Origin: Planctomycetota bacterium
GTDB lineage: Bacteria; Planctomycetota; Planctomycetia; Pirellulales; PALSA-1355
Length of the DNA stretch: 64,000 nucleotides
Direction of reading: 5' to 3'
NCBI GenBank assembly: GCA_003389325.1
Contig: QQVE01000005.1
Location: 101,344 to 165,343, forward strand
The notes under the pieces are model-generated. The model was not told where the DNA came from. It ran no database searches and saw nothing but the letters and a program-made list of their open reading frames with translations. This document shows positions 51,355 through 59,013 of this stretch, in pieces. The position numbers and the translations under genes were made by a program. How positions within the stretch are numbered: the stretch's first letter is position 1; the number at the start of each line of letters is the position of its first letter.

Positions 51355-52881
51355 ATGACGCAGCGAAAAACACGCGTGTTGTTGGACCTCACCTTGGCCT
51401 TACGAGGCTACTCGGGCATTCCGCAGGACACGCGGCTGCTCTACAAGACGCTCTCGCTCTGTCCCGAGCTCGAGGTCACCGGTCTGCTTTACCCGGCGGC
51501 GGTGCGATTTCGCCGTCACAAGTTCTGTGGGCCGAGCGCCTCGCGCGCCGAGCGATTGGCCAATCAGGCCTGTTTCCTGTGGGCAATGAACGAGCCTCCT
51601 TCGGCTGGTGGATCGTTGCCGCGCCGCGTGGCGCGCCGCCTGTCGGCCGAGCTGGCTGCGCGCACGAACACGCGTGCCGCCACCGAGGAAACCGACGCTA
51701 CGGCTTTTCGTCAGACCCTCTGGCGGTCGGTGTTCGCTCAAAGCCTGTCGCCCGACGATATGTCGCTGTTGCAGGGCGGTCGCTTCCGTTTCATGAATAT
51801 CTCGAGCGAGGCGATGCACCGCCGCGTCGTTCTCAATCGCTCGCCGATCCGGCTCGATACGAACGGCTACGATTTTTTCATCGTGCAGACGGCCCGCCCC
51901 ATGCGGATTACTCCGGGCACGCAGCAACTTGTTCGCTATCACGACATGATTCCGGTCATGCAGGCGGACACGACGCCGCACTTGCGCGACATTCGCTGGC
52001 ACCACCACTCGATCGCCCAGAGCATCGGCAGCTACTTCGTCTGCAACTCGGAGCCCACTCGCGAGAATCTGGTCGACGTGTACCCGGAGCTGCGCGATCG
52101 CAGCACGACGATTCCCTACATGCTCTCCGACGCCTTCCGGCCGGAGGCCAACGAAGCGATGGTCAATTCGATCATCCGTTCGCGCCGCAGTTCGGCGACA
52201 GGAGGCGGCTCGCAGCGGCGAGCCCGAAGGCGCTCGCCGCGATACATCATGGGAGTCTCGACGCTCGAACCGCGCAAGAACTTTGCCGGACTGATCCAGG
52301 CTTTCAACATGGTTCGCTTTCGCAAGCCGGTCGCCCGCACCTTTCCGAACCTGAAGCTGCTGATCGTCGGCTCGCCGGGCTGGAAATTCGAGCCGATTTT
52401 GCGCTCCATGCGCGAGCTCGTGGCCCACGGGGACATCATTCACCTGGAATCGGTCACGGCCGAAGAGCTGCGCGTCCTGTATTCGCAGGCCGAGGCCTTG
52501 GTTTACCCGTCGCACGCCGAGGGGTTCGGCTTTCCGCCGCTCGAAGCGATGCAGTGTGACCTGCCCGTCATCGCTTCGGACATTCCCGAACACCGCTGGG
52601 TGCTCGGCGATGCGGCCATGTACTGCAACTCCTACGACGTGAACTCGATCGCCGACAGCATTCAGCGCTTGCTCGCCTCGGACGAGTCTGCCTTGCTAAG
52701 GCGCGAATTGATTGACCGTGGACGCGAGCGGATTGAGCGGTACGCGTTGGAACGCTGCCGCGAGCAATGGATGGAGCTGCTGGACCGTCTGAGCGCGGGC
52801 AGGCCGGCTGTGGCCGACGAACTCTCGGCCGAATCTCAATCACACTTCGTGGCGCACGGCCCGATGGATCGGGCCGCATAA
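51355..52881 (+). CDS. GT4-type glycosyltransferase, second of a tandem pair
   Basis: A 508-residue paralogue of the preceding enzyme: RVLLDLTLALRGYSGIPQD start, the same long insert, YDFFIVQTARPMRITPGTQQ, VRYHDMIPVM, FVCNSEPTRENLV, MGVSTLEPRKNFAGLIQAF, LLIVGSPGWKFEP and the donor site PSHAEGFGFPPLEAMQCDLP. The two proteins keep the same order of motifs throughout, so they arose by duplication and probably add related sugars. The insert regions (about residues 60-170) are the least alike, as expected if acceptor choice differs. Followed 21 bp later by the nucleotide-sugar dehydrogenase. Confidence 0.9.
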   Translation: MTQRKTRVLLDLTLALRGYSGIPQDTRLLYKTLSLCPELEVTGLLYPAAVRFRRHKFCGPSASRAERLANQACFLWAMNEPPSAGGSLPRRVARRLSAELAARTNTRAATEETDATAFRQTLWRSVFAQSLSPDDMSLLQGGRFRFMNISSEAMHRRVVLNRSPIRLDTNGYDFFIVQTARPMRITPGTQQLVRYHDMIPVMQADTTPHLRDIRWHHHSIAQSIGSYFVCNSEPTRENLVDVYPELRDRSTTIPYMLSDAFRPEANEAMVNSIIRSRRSSATGGGSQRRARRRSPRYIMGVSTLEPRKNFAGLIQAFNMVRFRKPVARTFPNLKLLIVGSPGWKFEPILRSMRELVAHGDIIHLESVTAEELRVLYSQAEALVYPSHAEGFGFPPLEAMQCDLPVIASDIPEHRWVLGDAAMYCNSYDVNSIADSIQRLLASDESALLRRELIDRGRERIERYALERCREQWMELLDRLSAGRPAVADELSAESQSHFVAHGPMDRAA

Positions 52882-52902
52882 ATCGAGAAAGGAATCTTAC
52901 CA

Positions 52903-54195
52903 ATGAAGGTCGCCGTCATTGGCACCGGCCGTGTCGGCCTGCCACTTGCGCTGTCGCTGATCGACTGTGGCGTGGACGTTCTGGGAGTCGACCTGAACGA
53001 GAACGTGCGGCACGCGATTAACGTCGAGCGCCGCATGCCCTTTGAGGAGCCCGGCTATGACGAGCTGGCCGCTTCCGGCAAGCTGACCATCACCGGCGAC
53101 ATTCGCGACGCGGCGGACTGCGATTACTTCATCGTCACCGTCGGCACGCCCGTCCTGGCGCACATTGAGACCGATCTTTCGTACGTGACGAAGGTTATTT
53201 CGTCGCTGTGCGAGTTCCTGTCTCCGGGCCAAACCGTCATCATGCGCAGCACGACCGCCCCGCGCACCACGGCCTACGTCGCCGCGCAGATCGAAGCCAA
53301 CACGGGCCTCAAGGTGGGGCAGGAAGTGATGCTGGCCTGCTGCCCCGAACGCATTGTGGAAGGCAAAGCCCGGGAGGAGCTCGCACGGCTGCCGCAGGTG
53401 ATCGGCGCCCAGGACGCCCGCAGCGCGCAGTCGGCCGAACGACTGTTTCGCAAGCTGGGCGTGGAGACGCTGCATTGCACGCCGGGCACGGCCGAGTTGG
53501 TGAAGTTATTCTGCAACGTCTCGCGCTACGCCTACTTCGGCGTGATCAATGCCCTGTCGATGATCGCGCTCGACCTGGGAGTCGAGCCGCACGAGGTGAT
53601 CGAGCTGGCCAACCACGAGTACCCGCGCAAGGTGCACGGCCGCCCGGGCTTTACCGCCGGCACTTGCCTCCGCAAGGATTTCGGCATGCTGGCCGAGTCC
53701 TATTGGAGCGGCAACTTCCTGACCGAAATGTGGCGCGTCAACGAGTCGCTCCCCAAGTTCCTGGTCGATTTCGCCCGCAAGCGCTACGGCAGTTTGAAGG
53801 GCCGCCGCGTGGCCGTGCTCGGCTACACGTTCAAGGGTGACGCCGACGACACCCGCGATTCGCTGGCGCCCAAGCTGCTGCGATATCTGCAGCGCGAAAC
53901 GCCCGCGCGCATCGTGGTCAGCGATCCGTACATCAAGGCCGATGCCGTGGAGCCGCTTCCGACCTTGGAGTTCACGCCCGAGTTCGAGACGGCGCTTTGC
54001 GACGTCGACCTGGTCTTTATCGCCACGAACCATTCGTGCTACCGCGAGCAAAGCCAGAAGATCGTCGATGCTGCCCGGCTCTATGGAGTGAAGGTCGTGG
54101 ACATCTGGAATATCTGCGGGCAGGGCCGCGTCGCCTTCGACGAGGAATCCATCCGCTCGCAAACGACCGTCGGCATGCAACTCTCGGCGGCATGA
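52903..54195 (+). CDS. Nucleotide-sugar dehydrogenase (UDP-glucose/UDP-N-acetylmannosamine dehydrogenase type)
   Basis: A 430-residue NAD-dependent enzyme that oxidises the C6 hydroxyl of a nucleotide sugar twice to a uronic acid. The Rossmann motif is VIGTGRVGLPLALSL (G7-T-G-R-V-G12), followed by VTVGTP and STTAPRTT. The middle domain has the AELVKLFCN helix (K201), and the catalytic cysteine is C255 in GFTAGTCLRKDFGML. The C-terminal domain begins VAVLGYTFKGDADDTRDSLA, with the R-x-S loop. UDP-glucose, UDP-GlcNAc or UDP-ManNAc cannot be told apart by eye; the FTAGTCLRKD context is a broad family feature. It supplies a uronate for the surface polymer. Confidence 0.9.
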   Translation: MKVAVIGTGRVGLPLALSLIDCGVDVLGVDLNENVRHAINVERRMPFEEPGYDELAASGKLTITGDIRDAADCDYFIVTVGTPVLAHIETDLSYVTKVISSLCEFLSPGQTVIMRSTTAPRTTAYVAAQIEANTGLKVGQEVMLACCPERIVEGKAREELARLPQVIGAQDARSAQSAERLFRKLGVETLHCTPGTAELVKLFCNVSRYAYFGVINALSMIALDLGVEPHEVIELANHEYPRKVHGRPGFTAGTCLRKDFGMLAESYWSGNFLTEMWRVNESLPKFLVDFARKRYGSLKGRRVAVLGYTFKGDADDTRDSLAPKLLRYLQRETPARIVVSDPYIKADAVEPLPTLEFTPEFETALCDVDLVFIATNHSCYREQSQKIVDAARLYGVKVVDIWNICGQGRVAFDEESIRSQTTVGMQLSAA

Positions 54196-54207
54196 GGTGT
54201 GGTTGCA

Positions 54208-55191
54208 ATGACGCGTATTCTCGTTACCGGCGCGGCAGGGTTCATCGGCTATCATCTGGCGCGGCGGTTGAGCGAACAACCCGATGCCCGGTTGGTATTG
54301 GTCGACAACTTCATTCGCGGCGAGCAGGATGAGCTTTACGGCCAGTTGTGCGACAAGCCCAACGTCGAAGCCTACGATATCGACCTGGCCGATCCGGCGG
54401 CCGTGGCTGCGCTGCCCGACGACGTGGACGTGATCTATCATGAGGCGGCGCTCAACGGGACGCAAAACTTCTACGAGCGACCCTACGAGGTGCTCCGCTG
54501 CGGCACGCTGCCGACCTTCTATCTGATCGACAAGTACGTTCGCTCCGGCCGGCTTCAGCGGTTCGTTTTCGCCGGCACGCCGGAATCGTACGCGTCGACC
54601 GTAAGCCGCTTCGACTGGGAAGTGCCCACCGACGAGTCGGTTCCGCTGTGCGTGGACGACGTGTTCAACGAGCGCTGGTCGTACGCCGCGGCCAAAATCC
54701 ACGGCGAAATCCTGACGGTCAACGCTTGCCGCCAATTCGATACGGCGTTTTCGATCGTCCGCTACCACAACGTGTACGGCCCCCGCATGGGCGACAAACA
54801 CGTCGTCCCCGATTTTCTCAATCGCATGAAGCACGGGGTTGCTGAACTGTACGGCCACGCCGACACCCGGGCGTTTCTCTACGTCGACGATGCCGTCGAG
54901 GCCACGCTGCGCGTCGGCCAGAGTCCGGCCACCGTGGGCGAGGTCGTCAACGTCGGGGGGCAGGACGAGTGGACCATCCTCGAGTTGGCTCGCCGCTTGA
55001 TGACGCTGTTAGGCAGGGACCCCGAGGATATTGTCAAGCATCCTTCGCCGGCCGGCAGCGTCCGCCGCCGCGCGCCGTCGATCGAGAAGCTGCAGAAGCT
55101 GACCGGCTTTCAAGCCCGCTGGTCGCTCGACGACGGTTTGATGGAGACCATCCGCTTCTACGTCCCCGAACTGCTACCGGCGGCCGTCTAG
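54208..55191 (+). CDS. NAD-dependent nucleotide-sugar epimerase/dehydratase
   Basis: A 327-residue extended short-chain dehydrogenase. The NAD site is VTGAAGFIGYHLA (G8-x2-G11-x2-G14), and the catalytic Y-x3-K is WSYAAAKIHGE (Y159, K163), with Thr in FAGTPESYAS as the third residue. VRYHNVYGPRMGD and FLYVDDAVEATL are typical of GalE/UDP-glucuronate epimerase-like enzymes. The exact epimerisation or dehydration is unknown; the neighbour dehydrogenase suggests it may act on a uronate-linked substrate. Start at ATG 54208 with GAGG about ten bases upstream; the in-frame GTG at 54199 is less well placed. Confidence 0.88.
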   Translation: MTRILVTGAAGFIGYHLARRLSEQPDARLVLVDNFIRGEQDELYGQLCDKPNVEAYDIDLADPAAVAALPDDVDVIYHEAALNGTQNFYERPYEVLRCGTLPTFYLIDKYVRSGRLQRFVFAGTPESYASTVSRFDWEVPTDESVPLCVDDVFNERWSYAAAKIHGEILTVNACRQFDTAFSIVRYHNVYGPRMGDKHVVPDFLNRMKHGVAELYGHADTRAFLYVDDAVEATLRVGQSPATVGEVVNVGGQDEWTILELARRLMTLLGRDPEDIVKHPSPAGSVRRRAPSIEKLQKLTGFQARWSLDDGLMETIRFYVPELLPAAV

Positions 55192-55223
55192 CACGCTGTT
55201 GGAGTGGCGTCTGTGACCGAAGC

Positions 55224-56420
55224 TCAAGCCACGCGCCGAGGGCCGAACGTGCCGGGAATGGTTTCGCCGGTCGGATCGGTCCGACGCTGACGGGCGCCAG
55301 TGAACGATTGCCACTCGAGCATCGCGTGTTCATGGAATTCGCGGCGGAATCGCTCGGCGCTAAAACGCTCCGCGGCGGCGCGGCAAGTCGCGGCATCCGT
55401 GACCAGGCTCTGTCGCTCGAAGTTTTCAATCGCGGCAACCACCGCCTCGGGCGTCTGCTGGTCGAACAGGACTCCGGTAGGTTGCGGATACTGCGTGCCG
55501 CGTACGATCTCGGCTGCTCCACCATGCCCGTAGGCAATCACCGGGCATCCGGCGGCCTGCGCCTCGGCCAGCACGATGCCAAAGTCCTCCTGGGCGGCGT
55601 AGACGAAACCGCGTGCTCGTTGCAAGTAGGATCGCAAGGCGTCGAACTCCTGGTGGCCCACCAGCGTCACGTTTGCCGGCGCTTTGGCGGCCAGTGCCTT
55701 GCGCTCGCTGCCGTCGCCAACAACGATGAGCCTGCGATCCGGCATCGATGCGAACGCCTCGACGAGCAAATCCACGCGCTTGTAGGGTACGAGCCGCGAT
55801 GCCGTGACGTAGAAGTTCTCGCGAGGTTCCTCCGCGGTGAAAGCCTCGGTATCGACCGGCGGATGGATCACCCGGGCCTCGCGGCGGTAGGTCTTTTCGA
55901 TCCGCCGGGCGATAAACCCCGAGTTGGCCACGAACGAATCGACCCCGTGCGAGCTGCGCACGTCCCACAGCCGCAGCTTGTGCAGCATCCAGCGGGCGTA
56001 GCAACTCCTGAGCCCTCGCGTCAGTCCCGAGTGGGCCAGGTACTCGTGTTGCTGGTCCCAGGCATAGCGCATCGGGGTGTGGACATAGCTGATATGCAGT
56101 TGATCGGGCCCGGTGAGCACGCCCTTGGCCACGCAGTGACTGCTGGAGATCACCATCTCGTAGCCCGACAGGTCGAGCTGTTCGATGGCCAGGGGCATCA
56201 GCGGCAGATAGGCCGCGTAGTGCCGCCGTGCGAACGGGCAGCGTTGCAGAAAGCTCGTGGTCACGGACTTGCCCGCCAGAAACTGGCGCTGGTGGCGGGG
56301 AAGAAAGTCGATCAGGCTGAAGACATCGGCCTGCGGGAAGACGGCGAGCATTTGCTCGACCACGCGCTCCGATCCGGCGTAGGTGACGAACCAATCGTGG
56401 ACGATCGCGACTCGCAGCAC
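55224..56420 (-). CDS. GT4 glycosyltransferase (mannosyltransferase-like)
   Basis: A 398-residue retaining GT-B glycosyltransferase. The N-terminal domain is RVAIVHDWFVTYAGSERVVE, with YEMVISSSHCVAKGVLTG and ISYVHTPMRYAWDQ; the last is characteristic of WbaZ/MtfB-like mannosyltransferases. The C-terminal domain has YVTASRLVPYKRVDLLVEAF (K/R donor-phosphate contact), RLIVVGDGSERKAL and YAAQEDFGIVLAEAQAAGCP with the E-D-F-G-I motif. The specific sugar is unresolved. It is transcribed towards the epimerase gene, with 32 bp between stops, and lies 200 bp downstream of the enolase gene on the same strand, so it could also be read from that operon. Confidence 0.9.
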   Translation of the reverse strand: MLRVAIVHDWFVTYAGSERVVEQMLAVFPQADVFSLIDFLPRHQRQFLAGKSVTTSFLQRCPFARRHYAAYLPLMPLAIEQLDLSGYEMVISSSHCVAKGVLTGPDQLHISYVHTPMRYAWDQQHEYLAHSGLTRGLRSCYARWMLHKLRLWDVRSSHGVDSFVANSGFIARRIEKTYRREARVIHPPVDTEAFTAEEPRENFYVTASRLVPYKRVDLLVEAFASMPDRRLIVVGDGSERKALAAKAPANVTLVGHQEFDALRSYLQRARGFVYAAQEDFGIVLAEAQAAGCPVIAYGHGGAAEIVRGTQYPQPTGVLFDQQTPEAVVAAIENFERQSLVTDAATCRAAAERFSAERFRREFHEHAMLEWQSFTGARQRRTDPTGETIPGTFGPRRVA

Positions 56421-56620
56421 GGTGCGGTTCCATCCGAGTCAGGACGCATGCATTCCCAAGGCAGCGGATCCTTGCCGCCGATAGCACCTTAGCAGATGCA
56501 CGGTGCGGCGAGAACGGCGGTTTGTCGCGACCCGCCGCGGCGATGCCTGCACGGAATGCACGCTGCCAGCATGCTGTTGGCAGAGCGTCCAACGAGCGCC
56601 GCGGACGCCCCCATGCGGGA

Positions 56621-57946
56621 CTAGAGCTTTTCGGCGATACGCAGCAGTTGGTTGTACTTGGCCAGCCGCTCGCCGCGGACGATCGAGCCGATCTTGATGC
56701 GCTCGGCCGCGCTAGCCACGGCCAGGTCGGCGATCGTCGAATCCTCGGTCTCGCCGCTGCGGGCCGAAACGACGTAGCCGTAGCCGGCCGCGCGGGCGAC
56801 TCGGATGGTTTCGAACGTTTCGCTCAGGGTGCCGATCTGATTGAACTTGATCAGGATGCTGTTGGCCGCTCCCTGCTCGATGCCTTGCCGCAGCCGCTCG
56901 ACGTTGGTCGTGAAGAGGTCGTCGCCCACCAGCCGGACGCGGTCTCCGAGTCGCTGGCTGAGCCGCTGCCATCCCGGCCAATCGTCTTCTGCCAGTCCAT
57001 CCTCCACGCTTTCGATGGGGAACCGATCGATCAGCCCTTCGACGGCGTCGATCATCTCCTCGCGGGTGAGCCGACGCCTGCCTTCGGCACTCAGCCGATA
57101 GCTTTGCCCGTCGAAGAAGTGCGTGGCGGCAACGTCGAGCGCGATGGTCACGTCGTCGCCCGGCCGTAGGCCCGCCGCTTCGATCGCGCGGGTGACAAAC
57201 TCGGCGGCCTCGAAGTTGCTTGGCAGCCGCGGACCGTAGCCTCCTTCGTCACCGACCAGACGCCCCTCGTAGCCCGCTTCGGCGAGCAGCATTCCCAGCC
57301 GACGATAGACGCGCACGATCCATTCCAGTGCGTCGGCAATGCGCTCGGCGCCGACCGGCGTGATCAGAAAATCCTGGAAATCGAGGTTCCCGCCCGCGTG
57401 CAGGCCACCGGAGATCATGTTGACCATCGGCAGCGGCATCCGTGGCGGCGGGGCCGAGGGATCGACCTGCCTGAGCAGCTCGGCCAAGTGCTGGTACAGG
57501 GCGACGCCGCGGGCATCGGCCGCCGCGTGGGCACAGGCCAACGATACGGCCAACAGAGCGTTGCCACCGAGTTGGTGCTTGTTCGGCGTCGGGTCCAATT
57601 CCAGCAGGCGAGCATCGATGGCTCGTTGGTCGGCCGGATCGCAGCCTGCAAGCGCAGGAGCGATCGTCTCGCGAACGTTGGTCACCGCCTGCTGCACGCC
57701 GCGGCCATCGTAGCGGGTTGCGTTCGCGTCCCGCAGCTCGCAGGCCTCCCAGCGGCCAGTGCTCGCCCCGGACGGCACGATCGCTCGCCCAAGAGCCCCG
57801 CCCGCAGTACGCACTTCGGCCTCGACCGTTGGATTGCCGCGGCTGTCGAGGACTTCGCGAGCTTTGATGTCAGAGATGACGTACTTGTACAAGATGCCGA
57901 CTCGCGCGGAAAAAACTGGGAGAATGTCGTAGGCGAAAGCGGTCAT
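56621..57946 (-). CDS. Divergent enolase (phosphopyruvate hydratase family)
   Basis: A 441-residue enolase-fold protein. Conserved: SRGNPT, the GASTGRWEACELRD loop, GLHAGG (H183), VGDEGGYGP (E234, general acid/base partner), metal ligands D271, E315 (SVEDGLAEDD) and D342 (GDDLF), K367 (LIKFNQIGTL, the catalytic Lys) and RSGETED. Altered: the family's Q-E after the GG-H-A loop is Q-D here (D192, yeast E168 equivalent), and S-H-R-S is S-A-R-S (A395, yeast H373 equivalent). These substitutions and the N-terminal extension suggest either a low-activity enolase or a paralogue on another 2-phosphoglycerate-like substrate. ATG 57946 overlaps the stop of the kinase-like gene (ATGA); TTG at residue 19 is an alternative start nearer family length. 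Confidence 0.85.
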   Translation of the reverse strand: MTAFAYDILPVFSARVGILYKYVISDIKAREVLDSRGNPTVEAEVRTAGGALGRAIVPSGASTGRWEACELRDANATRYDGRGVQQAVTNVRETIAPALAGCDPADQRAIDARLLELDPTPNKHQLGGNALLAVSLACAHAAADARGVALYQHLAELLRQVDPSAPPPRMPLPMVNMISGGLHAGGNLDFQDFLITPVGAERIADALEWIVRVYRRLGMLLAEAGYEGRLVGDEGGYGPRLPSNFEAAEFVTRAIEAAGLRPGDDVTIALDVAATHFFDGQSYRLSAEGRRRLTREEMIDAVEGLIDRFPIESVEDGLAEDDWPGWQRLSQRLGDRVRLVGDDLFTTNVERLRQGIEQGAANSILIKFNQIGTLSETFETIRVARAAGYGYVVSARSGETEDSTIADLAVASAAERIKIGSIVRGERLAKYNQLLRIAEKL

Positions 57947-59004
57947 CCATTAAGAGCGCTAAAACGTCGCTCGGCAAGCCCGACCACTTCGTCCCACGTG
58001 GTTGGCCGGTCGTGAAAGATCTCGGCACACAGCGTGCTCACGGTCGCGCGGCGGCCCTCATCCGTCAAGTATTCCACTGGGCTCTTGCCATCCAGGCGAG
58101 CCCACGCGCAACCGGCGAAATGCTGAACGCCGCGCTTCCAAAGCGCTGCAAGCTCGTCCGGCTTGACGTACGGCGCCAGCACTTCGTTGTACTGTCGCCG
58201 AAACGCGTCGGTCAGTGCTAGGTACGGCCGATAGTGCGGAGCTTTCAAGCATGCCTTGAGCATCAAGTGGCTGAGAAAGAACCCCAGGTCGAATGCCGGG
58301 TCGCCGAAGTGGCCGGTCTCGAAGTCGACCATTAGCAACCCGGCGGGGGAGATCAACAGGTTCTTCGGGCTGAAGTCGGCGTGCACCATTGCGTGCGGTT
58401 CGAGCGAGGCGATCAACCGCTCGACACTCGCGGCTGCCTCGGGGCGCGTCGCAGCCAGCGTGCGATAGTAAGGGTCGACGCGCAACTCCTCGAACAGCGT
58501 GCGATCTCCCAGCCGGCGGGCGAGCGACGCGTCGTCCCAGCTCTCGGCGTGTAGCGTGCCCAGCAGGTGCCCGCAGGCGGCTGCAATCTGCGGATCGGCT
58601 TCGCCAGCCAGCAGAGTATGCTTCCACACCGCGTTGGGCTGCGGGGCGGCCGTCATGGCGAAGAGATAGTTGTCGCGGTCCTGGAACACGATCTCGGGCG
58701 TGCGCGCCGTTGGCCGCGAGCGACAATCCGACGATGATCTTGCCAGCAGCCGAGCGCACGTCTTCAGCACATCGCACTCGCGCCAATTGCGCTCCACCGA
58801 CGAATACCAAGCCTGTTGCGTGCGCAGTTGGGCGCGGGCCTGCTTCAGCACGAAGCTGGGTTCACGGCTCCCGGGCCGCTCGACCAGCAGCACCATGTTC
58901 GACACGCCGCCGGTGAGCTCGCGAACCAACAGCGTCTCATCTTGCCGCACGCGCGAAGTCTCGCGTAAATAGGCTGCGGCGTTGCCCGGGTCGATCAGAC
59001 GCAT
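57943..59004 (-). CDS. APH/choline-kinase-fold phosphotransferase
   Basis: A 353-residue small-molecule kinase of the aminoglycoside/methylthioribose/choline kinase fold. It has an ATP loop TGGVSNMVLL (32-41), ATP lysine K54 (VLKQA), Brenner motif MVHADFSPKNLL (D210, N215) and the metal Asp in LMVDFETGHFGDPAFD (D227). The DFS-P-K-N-L-L and E-T-G-H-x-G-D-P-A-x-D-L pattern is closest to methylthioribose-kinase-like and related enzymes. The substrate is unknown. It lies nine bases after the EF-hand gene and overlaps the enolase start by 4 bp (ATGA), so kinase and enolase are translationally coupled. Confidence 0.85.
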   Translation of the reverse strand: MRLIDPGNAAAYLRETSRVRQDETLLVRELTGGVSNMVLLVERPGSREPSFVLKQARAQLRTQQAWYSSVERNWRECDVLKTCARLLARSSSDCRSRPTARTPEIVFQDRDNYLFAMTAAPQPNAVWKHTLLAGEADPQIAAACGHLLGTLHAESWDDASLARRLGDRTLFEELRVDPYYRTLAATRPEAAASVERLIASLEPHAMVHADFSPKNLLISPAGLLMVDFETGHFGDPAFDLGFFLSHLMLKACLKAPHYRPYLALTDAFRRQYNEVLAPYVKPDELAALWKRGVQHFAGCAWARLDGKSPVEYLTDEGRRATVSTLCAEIFHDRPTTWDEVVGLAERRFSALNG

Positions 59005-59013
59005 GGGTGAGAA

